NCBI GenBank assembly: GCA_000245075.1
Contig: JH599922.1
Location: forward strand, 16,695 to 80,694
Origin: Acetobacteraceae bacterium AT-5844
GTDB taxonomy: Bacteria > Pseudomonadota > Alphaproteobacteria > Acetobacterales > Acetobacteraceae
DNA: 64,000 nt
Reading direction: 5' to 3'
Part shown: positions 54,308-64,000 of the stretch, in pieces
How positions within the stretch are numbered: the stretch's first letter is position 1
Layout: each line of letters starts with the position of its first letter
Notes under the pieces: model-generated
Database searches by the model: none
What the model saw: the letters and a program-made list of their open reading frames with translations, nothing else
What the model was told of the DNA's origin: nothing
Program-made: the position numbers and the translations under genes

Positions 54308-55372
54308 CTACACCCCTTCCAGCAGGCGATCGAGGTTGGCGGAGGAACGATGGCCGATATTGCTCCCATGCTCCGCCAGGAACTGCTCGGCCGAACGGCG
54401 ACCCTCATCGCGAAGATGGGTCAGGAAGGCCCATTCCGCATTCAGCTTCGAGGAATAGCCCAGCTCAATCATCAGGGGACTTGAGATGAGGTGCACGCGG
54501 AGGCTGGCCCAACGCGCGCTCTCGCCGCCCGGCGCCTCGGGCCCAGATGTCGCCATCGCCTGCTGTAGCAGAGCGATCATGCGCATTTCTTTGATGATCG
54601 TCGCGTTGAAGGAGATCTCATTCAGCCGGTTCTGGATCTCCATGGCCGTGCGCGGCGTGCCGGGCCGCTCTACGGGATTGATGGCAACCAGTATGAGATC
54701 GTCCGCCGCGCCGCCATCCCGCACCAACGGCGTGATGGTGGGATTGCCGGAATAGCCGCCATCCCAGTAGGGCTCGCCATCGATCTCTACAGCCTGGAAC
54801 AGCGTCGGCAGGCAAGCGGAGGCCAGCAACGCATCCGGTGTGACCTCGGCGTTGCGGAAAACACGGCCACGGCCAGTGCGGACATTGGTGGCGGTAACGT
54901 AGAGCCTCTGCTTCGCGTGGGCCAAGCGGTCGAAATCGATTGTCTCTTCCAGAATTGCACTGAGTGGGTTGCGACCTGTGATGTTGATGTCATAGGGCGA
55001 AACCAGCCGCGCCATCATGTCCATGGCCAGGAAGGCAGGGGAGCTATCCATCGTCCACCGGCCGAGCAGAATGTCGATTGGGCCGCGTCGCAAAGGGCTG
55101 AGCAGGGCGGCACGTGCAACCGCGCCCCAAAAGCGCTCCAGTGCGGCACGTGCACCGTCCCGGCCGCCCTGATGATAAGCCGCGACGAGTACCGCGGCGT
55201 TCATCGCCCCGGCCGAAGTGCCGCTGATCGCGTCGATTTCTATCCCGGTTTCCTCCAGAAGCCGGTCGAGCACTCCCCAGGTGAAGGCGCCGTGCGAGCC
55301 TCCGCCCTGCAATCCGAGATCAACGGGGACTGGCCCGGAAGGCGCAGCGGCTGCTTTTGTGTTCTTGCTCAT
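54308..55372 (-). CDS. Patatin-like phospholipase
   Basis: This 354-residue lipid acyl hydrolase uses a Ser-Asp dyad: S53 in GTSAG and D204 in DGGY. The oxyanion motif is GGGSHG at 23-28. There is no signal peptide, so it may act in the cytoplasm or be a membrane-associated lipase. The first gene of a leftward pair with the GntP permease. A perfect palindrome (55412-55429) lies about 40 bp upstream. Confidence 0.92.
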   Translation of the reverse strand: MSKNTKAAAAPSGPVPVDLGLQGGGSHGAFTWGVLDRLLEETGIEIDAISGTSAGAMNAAVLVAAYHQGGRDGARAALERFWGAVARAALLSPLRRGPIDILLGRWTMDSSPAFLAMDMMARLVSPYDINITGRNPLSAILEETIDFDRLAHAKQRLYVTATNVRTGRGRVFRNAEVTPDALLASACLPTLFQAVEIDGEPYWDGGYSGNPTITPLVRDGGAADDLILVAINPVERPGTPRTAMEIQNRLNEISFNATIIKEMRMIALLQQAMATSGPEAPGGESARWASLRVHLISSPLMIELGYSSKLNAEWAFLTHLRDEGRRSAEQFLAEHGSNIGHRSSANLDRLLEGV

Positions 55373-55737
55373 GCAGAACCCTCATCTTGCCGGTGCCTAT
55401 CAGTCCGATCGCGCACCGGGACCGGTGCGACCGTCCCAGAATCCTGAAGCTGTTCGCCGGCCTATTCTTTTGGCCATGACGCTGCTTATTCCTCGCTCTC
55501 ATCGATGCGGAGGCAAGAAAAATTGGCCACCCGTTCAAGCGGCGACATGGCCTCCGAAGCCACGCTTTCAGGCCATTATCATGTGCTTCGCCCGCCTGAC
55601 GGGCGGCAAATCATCACCAGAACACGGCTGCCAGCTTAACCTCGGCACACATGTCCCATCCATACACGTTCTTGCCGCCACAGTTCCAGCACGATGCGAA
55701 CCTTCATAAAGGTGTCTTGTGCAGCGAGTTCCGCCTG
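55373..55737. other. Gap upstream of the patatin gene (365 bp)
   Basis: No gene was accepted. It contains the palindrome at 55412-55429 and presumably the promoter of the patatin-GntP pair, after the MFS gene that ends at 55738. Confidence 0.4.
55412..55429. promoter_or_regulatory. Palindrome upstream of the patatin gene
   Basis: CGCACCGG and CCGGTGCG form a perfect 8-bp inverted repeat with a GA spacer, about 40 bp before the patatin start. It could be a repressor site, or a hairpin ending the MFS transcript. Confidence 0.35.
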
Positions 55738-56940
55738 TCAGCGGGGATCCGGGGCCGCCTGGATGGCCTGTGGCGCGATGACCACAAAGGGCCGTTCCTC
55801 ATGTTCTGTCTCGGTCCGCGTAGAAGCACGCAGGAAAGCACAGGCTGCCAGAAGGGCCGTGGCCGCCGCCATGAAGTAGAGGACACCATTGATATCAAGG
55901 CGGCCCATGATCCAGGAGGCGATGACAGGGCCGCAGGCGGAACCGATGCCACTCACAAGGATCATCCGGCTGCTGATGGCTACCACCCGCTCGGCGGACA
56001 TATTGTCCAGAGCGTTAGCGACGCATACGGGATAGAGGGTCGACATGCATCCGCCCAGAATGGCGGCGACCGGAAGAATCGCGACATAGGTGCGTGGAAC
56101 GACGTCCAATGCCATGGCCGCGGCAGCCAGCCCAGCGGCCAGTAGGCCCAGCACCACCCGGCGATCGAAGCGGTCAGAAGCCAGGCCCACAGGCATCTGA
56201 AACGCCAACCCGCCCAGCACAGCCGTCAGCATGAAGATCGAGATGGTGGCCTGGGGGATCTCATTGGCCAGCATCCACGCGGGGAACACGGCATAGAAGG
56301 TGGCCGAGACCATGCCTGCGATGAAGCAGCCGAGGACGGCGAGAGGAGCAGCCCGCAAAACTTCGCTGTAGCGGAGCCTCTCCTCGGCGATCAGCGAGGG
56401 CGGTTCCGCATATGTGACGCTGACCATCACCAGCGCCACGGCGAAAAGGCCCAGGATGACACTGAACGGCACGTATCCTTCAATTGGCAGTGAGCCGACG
56501 AGAAGCTGCCCCAGGGCCAGCGCCAGAAAGGTGCCGACCATGTAAGTCGCAAAGACGCGCCCCCGCATTTCACGCGGTGCCTTGGCGTGCAGCCAACTCT
56601 CCGTTGTCACGAACAGACCGGCGCAGCCATATCCGATGGCTGCCCGCAGCCCGGTCCAGGCCGAGAGTTCCACCACGACAGACATAGCCGCCGTCGCGGC
56701 GATGACAATGCCGCCAAATGCCGCGTAAGACCGGATATGGCCAATGCGCTTCAGCAATCTTCCGCAGGAGGCCGAGCCGAGCGCGAAGCCGACGAAATAC
56801 GCGCTCATGACGAGGCCTTCAAAGGCAGGATTGAAGGCTTCGAGGCCAAGCCGTAGAGAAACGACCGTCGTGAAGAAGCCATTGGCCAGTTGTATCAGGC
56901 TGGTCGCCAGAATGAGGGCGCCCAGTTGCGCTCGCATCAT
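55738..56940 (-). CDS. Major facilitator superfamily transporter (YcaD/CynX-like)
   Basis: This 400-residue membrane protein has 12 hydrophobic segments and the MFS loop GRLLKRIGHIRSY between helices 2 and 3. AGGAGGG precedes the double ATG. It is a stand-alone exporter or uptake permease with unknown substrate, downstream of the aldehyde oxidase genes and in the same direction. Confidence 0.9.
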   Translation of the reverse strand: MMRAQLGALILATSLIQLANGFFTTVVSLRLGLEAFNPAFEGLVMSAYFVGFALGSASCGRLLKRIGHIRSYAAFGGIVIAATAAMSVVVELSAWTGLRAAIGYGCAGLFVTTESWLHAKAPREMRGRVFATYMVGTFLALALGQLLVGSLPIEGYVPFSVILGLFAVALVMVSVTYAEPPSLIAEERLRYSEVLRAAPLAVLGCFIAGMVSATFYAVFPAWMLANEIPQATISIFMLTAVLGGLAFQMPVGLASDRFDRRVVLGLLAAGLAAAAMALDVVPRTYVAILPVAAILGGCMSTLYPVCVANALDNMSAERVVAISSRMILVSGIGSACGPVIASWIMGRLDINGVLYFMAAATALLAACAFLRASTRTETEHEERPFVVIAPQAIQAAPDPR

Positions 56941-57099
56941 GGGTACCCTCCTTCCGGCGATGGGTCACGGATCAGGACCTGAAGCGGCCTTCACCTGATC
57001 AGACTGGCCGCCGAATGGCAAGGGTGGTTTGCCTGGGCCCCCGCCCGGGCCGTGGGCCCGAGCAGTCACGTGCGCCACACGACCCTGCGGTCGCCACCA

Positions 57100-59402
57100 T
57101 CATGTATGATGGCCCGCACTGCCAAGTTGCGCCAGATCCATCGGCAAGCTGCGCAGCCGTCGCCCGGTCGCATGAAACACCGCATTGGAGATGGCGGCCG
57201 CGAGCCCGACGATACCGAGCTCACCCACGCCCTTGCCACCCAAGACCGAGGCGTGTCGGTCAGGCTCACCCACCGAAATCACCTCGATAGGGGGGATGTC
57301 GGCCTGGGTCGGCAAAAGATAGTCGGCGAGATTGTTGTTCAGCACACGCGCATGCCGGCGGTCCACAATACCGCCTTCCAGCAATGCCTGGCCGATGCCC
57401 ATCACAATGCCGCCTTTGATCTGGCTTTCCGCGAGACGGGGATTGTAGAGCCGCCCGGCGTCAAAGGCCGTGACGATACGGCGCAGCCGGATAGTGCCGA
57501 AATCCTCGTCCACGGCCAGCTCCACGAAGTGCGCGCACCAGCTGTGCATGGAATAGTCGCCATCCGTGGGCGCGCGCATGGTGGAGATGGTGGTGAAGGC
57601 GCGGTAACGGTCCTCTGGCTTGAGACCGTTTTCGGCCAGCGTATCCCGCAATGCCTCCACGCGGTCGCGGCCGAGGGCGGCCAGCAGCGCGGCGATAGGC
57701 AGTGCGGCCGCTTCTCCCCGCGGCGGCACCAGTTCCCCGCCGATGACGGCCAGGGTGTTGGCCACGCCCCGCAGCGGCGAGCGTGCATCGCTCAGCGCAA
57801 GCCCGATCAATTCGTCGCGCGCGGCACGGGCGGCCTTGTCCACCGCCCCGGTCATCAGGCCGGCCATCTGCGAACCGCCGGAGACGGGAGCGCGGGGCAA
57901 GGTGGAATCCCCCAGCACCACCCGCACGCGCGACAGCGGCAGGCCGAAGACGGAGGCCGCGGTCTGTGCCAGGATGGTGTAGGCGCCCGTACCCATGTCG
58001 CTGGTGCTGCTCGCGACCTCGACACTGCCATCGGCCATGATACGCACCATGGCCTCGCCCGCGCTGCGGCGTACCGGATAAGTACCGGCCGCCATGCCCA
58101 GCCCGATGCGAAGACGCCCTTCGCTCATCATGCCAGGCCGGGGATCGCGTCGTTCCCAGCCAAAGGCATCCGCGCCCGCCTGATAAGCCTCCCGCAGACT
58201 GCGGCTGGACCAGGGCTTGCCGGAATGTGGGTCCCGGGCGGGTTCATTGCGCAGGCGCAGTTGCAGCGGATCGAGGCCCAGGGCATGAGCCAGTTCGTCC
58301 ATCGCGCATTCCAGCGCGAAGGCAGAAGGGTTCTCCCCCGGCGCACGCTTGGCCGAGGGCGTCACCGTATGAACCGGCACGAGATGTTGCCGGCTGCTGA
58401 GATGCGGCACGTCATACATCAGCGCCGTGGCTGCATTCAGAGGCTCGACCCAGATGCCTTCTCGCGAGGTTTCCTGCCATCCGCGGTGCCGGATCGCCAG
58501 CAGGCGGCCGTCCTGGTCCGCACCCAGTTCCAGCACCTGCCGGGTCGCAGGGCGGCCACCGAAGGCGGTGAAAGTCTGCGGCCGCGTCAAGGCCAGCTTC
58601 ACCGGCCGGCCCAGCAACCGCGCCGCCTGCGCGGTGATGGCACCGTGAGGCAGGGCCAGGGCTTTGCTGCCAAATCCTCCGCCGATGAAAGGAGAAACCA
58701 GCCTGACATTCTCGAAGGGAATGCCGAACCACTCGGCATAGCTGCGCGCCATGCCATCCAGCCACTGGCTGGGTTCCCACACTGTCAGCGTCTCGCCTTC
58801 CCAGCGCGCGATCAGCCCGTGGGGCTCAATGGGCATATTGTAGTCACGCGGCGTGCGGTACTCGGCTTCGATACGGATGAGAGAGGCTGCAAGAGCCGAG
58901 GCTGCGTCCCCGCGCTCGATCGAGAGCGGAGGCAGTGCCTCGCCGGCCTCGGCCTCGGGTGCATCGAAGTCGGCAATGGATGGCGCCGTGTCATATTCGA
59001 TGCGCAGCAGCAGGGCGGCTTCCGTGGCCTGTTCCAGCGTTTCCGCCACCACCAGCGCGATCTGCTGCCCGGCGTGGTGAATTTCCGGTTCTAGCGCACG
59101 GAACTCCGGCTGCGCGGGCGCCTCGCCGGTCCAGCTGGAGGCAGCGCGCAGCGGCGGCGTATTGTCCGGCGTCAGCACCAGGAGCACTCCGGGCGCGGAC
59201 TCCGCCGCCTCATAGTGGATGCTCCGCACTCGCCCGGCAGCGATGGTGGAGGTCACCAGCACCGCATGCGCTACCCCTTGCACCGGCTGGTCCAGCGCAT
59301 AGAGAGCCTCGCCCCGGATCTTGGCGAGGCCGTCGATACGTGGCGGACGGCCACCGATGCCATCGCTGGCATCGCCGCGCCGGAGCGTACTGTCCAACGG
59401 GC

Positions 59403-59406
<4 letters not shown>
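57100..59406 (-). CDS. Molybdenum hydroxylase large subunit (aldehyde/xanthine oxidase family)
   Basis: This 768-residue Mo-molybdopterin subunit has PFIGGGFGSK in the cofactor domain, RAPGENPSAFALECAMDELA, and the C-terminal catalytic Glu729 in GGKGVGE. The start overlaps the FAD-subunit stop as ATGA. The length and order small-FAD-large, read on the minus strand, match PaoABC aldehyde oxidoreductase and isoquinoline-type oxidoreductases. It probably oxidises an aldehyde or N-heterocycle to the acid or hydroxylated product. Confidence 0.93.
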
Positions 59407-60382
<976 letters not shown>

Positions 60383-60386
<4 letters not shown>

Positions 60387-60904
60387 GGCAGGGCCTCCTC
60401 GGAGAGGGTGGCGGCGGCGCGTTGCACGGCCGCGACGATGTGGGGATAGGCGCCGCAACGGCAGAGATTGCCGGACATGTATTCGCGGATCTCGGCCTCG
60501 GAGCCGGCATGCCCTTCTCGGATACAGGCGACAGCAGACATGATCTGGCCCGGCGTGCAGAAGCCGCACTGGAAGGCATCCTCCTCCAGGAAAGCGGCCT
60601 GGACGGCGTGCAGCGTGCCGCCAGCGGCCAACCCCTCGATGGTGGTCACGGCGCTGCCTTCGGCCTGGCGGGCCAAGGTGAGGCAGGACAGCACTCGCTG
60701 GCCGTCCACATGTACGGTGCAGGCACCGCACTGGCCCTGATCACAGCCCTTCTTCGTGCCGGTGAGTTGCAAGCGCTCGCGTAGTGCATCGAGCAGGGTG
60801 GTACGGTCTTCAGCCATCACCACATGATCGTGGCCGTTGATGGTGAGGATAACGGGGCGGCACATCGGCATGGGCGATGCACCCGGGTGAGAAGCAGGGG
60901 GCAT
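60383..60904 (-). CDS. [2Fe-2S] small subunit of a molybdenum hydroxylase (PaoA-like, no signal peptide seen)
   Basis: This 173-residue protein has two [2Fe-2S] sites: the plant-ferredoxin set C54, C59, C62, C74 (GCDQGQCGACTVHVDG) and the helical set C112, C115, C147, C149 (QCGFCTPGQ, CRC). PaoA proteins have a Tat signal, but here only about 15 short residues precede the domain, so the complex seems cytoplasmic. First gene of the three-subunit operon; divergent from a TetR gene. Confidence 0.93.
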
Positions 60905-60948
60905 GACAGCGTCTCCCGATGGACGGATACTGGGGGGGGGTGAGGCAT

Positions 60949-60969
60949 AAACGGAGGGTGCCTCCGTTT
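60949..60969. promoter_or_regulatory. Candidate TetR operator
   Basis: AAACGGAGG and CCTCCGTTT form a perfect 9-bp inverted repeat with a GTG spacer, in the 105-bp gap between the divergent oxidase and TetR genes. A run of nine G residues lies just before it (60932-60940). The site is well placed to control both genes. Confidence 0.55.
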
Positions 60970-61009
60970 TTATGATTGGGGGGCGCGGTGCGCCCGGTCA
61001 AGGGGAGAA

Positions 61010-61660
61010 GTGCGCGTGGTGACAGGTGAGGCGGGTCGTGCGGAGCGCCGCGGCGGGAAGCGGGCCGACGCGAAGCGCAACCGCGAGCGCCTTCTGACTG
61101 CCGCACGCCAGCTGCTGGCCGAGCAAGGCCTCGCCGCTTCGCTCGAAGCCGTGGCACGGCAGGCCGGCGTGGGGATCGGCACCTTGTACCGCCATTTCCC
61201 GACGCGCGAGGCCCTGGTCGAGGCGCTCTATCGCGAGGAACTCGACGCCTTGCTCGAGGCCGCGGATCGCCTTTCCAACAGCCTGCCGCCTGATGAGGCG
61301 CTGGGCCAGTTCCTGTTGCGAAGCCTGGATTACATGGCGACCAAGCGCGGCCTTGGAGACAGTTTGCGTCAGTTGTTGCAATCACGTCCCGAATTGCTGG
61401 GGGCGGCCCATGCAGGCTTTCCCGGCACGGTGGGCCGGATGCTGGAAGCGGGCATCGCAGCCGGGCGCATCCGCCCGGACGCCGAGGCTGAAGATCTCAT
61501 GCATGCGATGGCCGGTCTTTATTCTGCACCGGTTGGACCCGACTGGCGCCGCCGCGCGGGACGCATCGTGTCCTTGCTGATGGAGGGGCTGCGCCGCCTG
61601 CCGCCGGCGGAAGGGACCGGGCAGGCATCCTCACCCGCGAACCGTGCCGCCGCAGGCTGA
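61010..61660 (+). CDS. TetR-family transcriptional regulator
   Basis: This regulator of about 216 residues has an N-terminal helix-turn-helix (about 20-65, GIGTLYRHFPTREALVEAL) and a C-terminal ligand-binding helical domain. The start may be GTG at 61010, 61016 or 61019; AGGGGAG at 61001-61007 fits 61016 best. It is divergent from the oxidase operon and likely represses it until its substrate appears. Confidence 0.9.
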   Translation: MRVVTGEAGRAERRGGKRADAKRNRERLLTAARQLLAEQGLAASLEAVARQAGVGIGTLYRHFPTREALVEALYREELDALLEAADRLSNSLPPDEALGQFLLRSLDYMATKRGLGDSLRQLLQSRPELLGAAHAGFPGTVGRMLEAGIAAGRIRPDAEAEDLMHAMAGLYSAPVGPDWRRRAGRIVSLLMEGLRRLPPAEGTGQASSPANRAAAG

Positions 61661-61993
61661 AACAACGCCTGGAAAAGCCCGGCCCCGGCAGGTTGGAAGA
61701 CAGCGGCGGAGCCGTCAGGCCGCCCTTACGAGCGATCGGGCCGGTATCAGCTTTTCTCCGCCGATCGCCACCGCGGGCGGCCTTTAGGCACCCTGTTCAG
61801 GCCAGGCGCTGATCCACCGCAGGGTAGGCGATCGCACGCTTCCGCGCATTTCTAACGCAACCGCAATCTGAACTTCATGTCCCGTTCATCGCTCTGCCTC
61901 ATGCCGCCGATATGAGCTTCGGCCTCACGGCGGCCTTGGCCGGGATGATACCCCGGAGATCTCCAGGCCGCCCAGACAGGATACGGGATCCTC
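61661..61993. other. Gap between TetR and GDPD genes (333 bp)
   Basis: No gene or RNA was recognised. It holds some GC-rich short repeats but no clear phosphate-box or terminator. The phosphodiesterase promoter should lie in the 3' half. Confidence 0.35.
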
Positions 61994-63964
61994 ATGGCTG
62001 AATACGACTCGCTCACTGGCGGCGCACCGCAGGTCATTGGTCATCGCGGCGCCAGCGCCTACCGGCCGGAACACACGCTGGAAGCCTATAAGCTGGCCAT
62101 CGAAATGGGCGCCGAGGTGATCGAGCCGGATGTGGTCATGACCAAGGATGGCCACCTGATCGCCCGGCACGAGAATCTGCTTGATCATACCACCGACGTC
62201 AGCGAGCGGGACGAGTTCGCGCATCTCTACACCACCAAGGTGATCAACGGCCGCGAGGTGAGCGGCTGGTTCGCCGAGGATTTCACGCTGGCCGAGATCA
62301 AGACGCTCTGGGCCCGGGAGCGTATTCCCGACGCGCGCCCCGAAAGCGCCACCTATGACGATCAGTTCCGTATCCCCACCATCGAGGAGATCGTGGACCT
62401 GGTGAACCAGGTGGAGCTGGAGACGGGCCGCAAGATCGGCATTGCGCCGGAGACAAAGAGCCCGACGCATTTCGCCTATACGGGCACTTTCATCGACGGC
62501 ACGCTGATCAACGCCGACACCTCGCAGATGCTGGTGGATGCACTGGTCGCCAAGGGCTTCACCGATGGCGACCGCGTCACCATCCAGTCCTTCGACATGC
62601 TGAACCTGATCCAGCTGGCCACCGAGATCATGCCGGCCGCTGGCGTGGACTTCAAACTTTCCCAGCTGCTGGGTGGCGCGGCGGACATCGCCTTCCACTT
62701 CAACCCGGCCAATGCCGACAAGGGCGCCGACCCTTCGCTGTATGATGGTTTCGACTTCCCGCTGACGGCGGCCAGCGCCACCAATGCCGACCTGTATTCG
62801 GCTGAAGCCATCCAGGCGATGGCCAAGCTGTATGCGGATATCCTGGCTCCCTCCAAGGACGCGATCCTCCGCAGCACGCGTCTCGAGACGCCGGTCGACG
62901 CCGATGGCGATGGCAAGGCAGAGATCACGAAGATCCTGACGGGCGAGTTGCTGGATCTTTCCGACATCGCCCACGCGGCAGGGCTGGAATACGTTCCCTG
63001 GACCGTGCGCGCCGATGAAAGCTACATGGCGCTGAATCCCGATGGCACCGTGCAGCTGCCGGTCGAGGAATTCGTCAAGCTGCTGGATATGGGCCTGGAC
63101 GCTATCTTCACCGACTTCCCCGACCTCGGCCGGGCGGCGGTGGACCAGTACATGGCGGGTGACGGCGCCATCGCACTCTCCAATGGCCGTGGCGGCAATG
63201 ACATCCTGGTCCGTGACGCCAGCGATTTTGGCGCCGGCAAGGGTAGCGAGGGCATGGACCTCGCCGTGTATTACGGTGATGGTACCGTGGTGCTGCCAGG
63301 CAATGTCGAGAATCTGCGGCTGAATGGCAGCAGCGACGCGATGGTGGTGGGCAATGCGCTCGACAACCGCATCCTCGGCAATGCAGGTGACAACCGCTTC
63401 TTCGAAAGCGCCGGCAACGACACCATCAATGGCGGCGGCGGACGTGACACGCTGGTGCTGAACGGCGCCCGCGACAATTACGAAATCGGCGTCGCCGACG
63501 GCGTGGCCAACATCACCAACCGCGGCACCGGCGACGTCCAGCGGGTGGCTGATGTGGAAAGCCTGCTGTTTACCGATGGCGCGCAGCAGCTCTTTGCCAC
63601 CGGCCAGACCGAGGTAATGGGCATCTATCGCGCCCTGCTGGGCCGCACTGCCGAGGAGGCAGGCTTCGACTTCTGGATGGGCCTCAGCGCCGAGGGCATG
63701 GACATGGGTACCATGACCGCCGCCTTCGCCGAATCTGCCGAGCATCAGGCCCGTATCGCCGGCAAGGCGGAAGCGGATCTGGTGAACGATCTCTACACCG
63801 GCGCACTCGGCCGCACGGCGGATGCAGAGGGCCACGCTTACTGGGTCAGTGAGTTGCAGGCCGGCACCTCCCTGGCGGAAGTAGCGCAGGGCTTCGTCTC
63901 CAGCGATGAGTTCCAGGCGCGCAGCACACTGCTGGCCAACCCGGACCTCTGGCTCAACGGCTGA
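61994..63964 (+). CDS. Glycerophosphodiester phosphodiesterase with RTX-like and DUF4214 domains
   Basis: This 656-residue protein has a GDPD barrel from about 10 to 390, with catalytic/metal residues H17-R18, E44, D46 and H59. A hemolysin-type Ca2+-repeat-like stretch follows at about 445-480 (GNAGDNRFFESAGNDTINGGGGRD), then DUF4214 at about 543-640. It cleaves glycerophosphodiesters to alcohol plus glycerol-3-phosphate. No N-terminal signal is seen, so export through a type I system with a C-terminal signal is likely, as for many RTX proteins. No ABC/HlyD secretion genes lie in the window. The role may be phosphate scavenging outside the cell. Confidence 0.88.
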   Translation: MAEYDSLTGGAPQVIGHRGASAYRPEHTLEAYKLAIEMGAEVIEPDVVMTKDGHLIARHENLLDHTTDVSERDEFAHLYTTKVINGREVSGWFAEDFTLAEIKTLWARERIPDARPESATYDDQFRIPTIEEIVDLVNQVELETGRKIGIAPETKSPTHFAYTGTFIDGTLINADTSQMLVDALVAKGFTDGDRVTIQSFDMLNLIQLATEIMPAAGVDFKLSQLLGGAADIAFHFNPANADKGADPSLYDGFDFPLTAASATNADLYSAEAIQAMAKLYADILAPSKDAILRSTRLETPVDADGDGKAEITKILTGELLDLSDIAHAAGLEYVPWTVRADESYMALNPDGTVQLPVEEFVKLLDMGLDAIFTDFPDLGRAAVDQYMAGDGAIALSNGRGGNDILVRDASDFGAGKGSEGMDLAVYYGDGTVVLPGNVENLRLNGSSDAMVVGNALDNRILGNAGDNRFFESAGNDTINGGGGRDTLVLNGARDNYEIGVADGVANITNRGTGDVQRVADVESLLFTDGAQQLFATGQTEVMGIYRALLGRTAEEAGFDFWMGLSAEGMDMGTMTAAFAESAEHQARIAGKAEADLVNDLYTGALGRTADAEGHAYWVSELQAGTSLAEVAQGFVSSDEFQARSTLLANPDLWLNG

Positions 63965-63973
63965 ATCGGCTGG

Positions 63974-64000
63974 CTGGCCGAGGCGATCCGCCTCGGCCAG
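63974..64000 (+). terminator. Strong hairpin at the window end
   Basis: CTGGCCGAGGCG and CGCCTCGGCCAG pair perfectly over 12 bp with a 3-nt loop, starting 10 bp after the phosphodiesterase stop. A T-run, if any, lies beyond the window, so termination is likely but not proved. Confidence 0.65.

Noticed and set aside
57052..59094. Long open frame (680 codons) antisense to the molybdenum hydroxylase large subunit
   Set aside because: It lies opposite a gene with clear family motifs, has no domain I recognise and no ribosome site; high G+C creates such shadows.
61925..63835. Long antisense open frame (636 codons) over the phosphodiesterase gene
   Set aside because: The opposite strand codes a clear GDPD/DUF4214 protein; composition of the antisense frame is that of a shadow.

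Overview
This is a 64 kb stretch of a high-G+C proteobacterial chromosome (or large replicon). The best guess is an alphaproteobacterium of the Acetobacteraceae, Roseomonas type. The basis is the codon and amino-acid bias (Ala/Gly/Arg rich), the abundance of Bug-type tripartite-tricarboxylate (TTT) binding proteins, and stacked catabolic operons each with its own GntR, IclR or LysR regulator. No rRNA, tRNA, phage, insertion sequence or CRISPR array was seen, so the taxonomic call rests only on gene content.

Layout: (1) 63-8956 holds a serine hydrolase, a small FAH/Bug operon with a divergent GntR gene, a lone HIBADH-type dehydrogenase and a TRAP-TAXI transporter. (2) 9162-20478 is one long leftward operon running FAH hydrolase, NodB-type deacetylase, Bug receptor, intradiol dioxygenase, branched-chain-type ABC transporter (LivKHMGF), an unusual dehydrogenase fused to a DUF4440 domain, and a stand-alone MetE C-terminal-type protein. 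A divergent GntR gene sits at its head. (3) 20696-27291 is TctC-TctB-TctA, an HMG-CoA-lyase-type enzyme, a CaiB CoA-transferase and a small unknown, with a divergent IclR gene: import, CoA activation and C-C cleavage in one operon. (4) 27305-35090 is a crotonase, an ABC importer and a second CaiB, with a divergent GntR gene and a TIM-barrel isomerase. (5) 35395-46124 is a sugar-acid/polyol-like cluster (LysR, Gfo/Idh, Bug, Ldh2-type dehydrogenase, isomerase, unknown, SDR, and convergently a mandelate-racemase-type enzyme), followed by a LysR gene divergent from ilvD. (6) 46478-47914 is a secreted beta-propeller protein.

(7) 48594-52778 is an arginine deiminase gene between two closely related amino-acid antiporter genes, with no ornithine carbamoyltransferase or carbamate kinase. 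(8) 52843-56940 holds a GntP-type permease, a patatin-like lipase and an MFS exporter. (9) 57100-61660 is a three-subunit molybdenum hydroxylase resembling periplasmic aldehyde oxidoreductase, but without a visible signal peptide on the small subunit, plus a divergent TetR gene with a clear palindrome between them. (10) 61994-63964 is a glycerophosphodiester phosphodiesterase carrying RTX-like and DUF4214 modules, followed by a strong hairpin at the window end.

Taken together the window looks like an accessory catabolic region: at least seven solute receptors and about ten regulators over roughly 50 kb, with tight ATGA-type start/stop overlaps inside operons. The most unusual items are the dehydrogenase-DUF4440 fusion, the deiminase locus without OTC or carbamate kinase, the import-activate-cleave operon, the crotonase lacking both catalytic glutamates, and several well-formed candidate operator palindromes.
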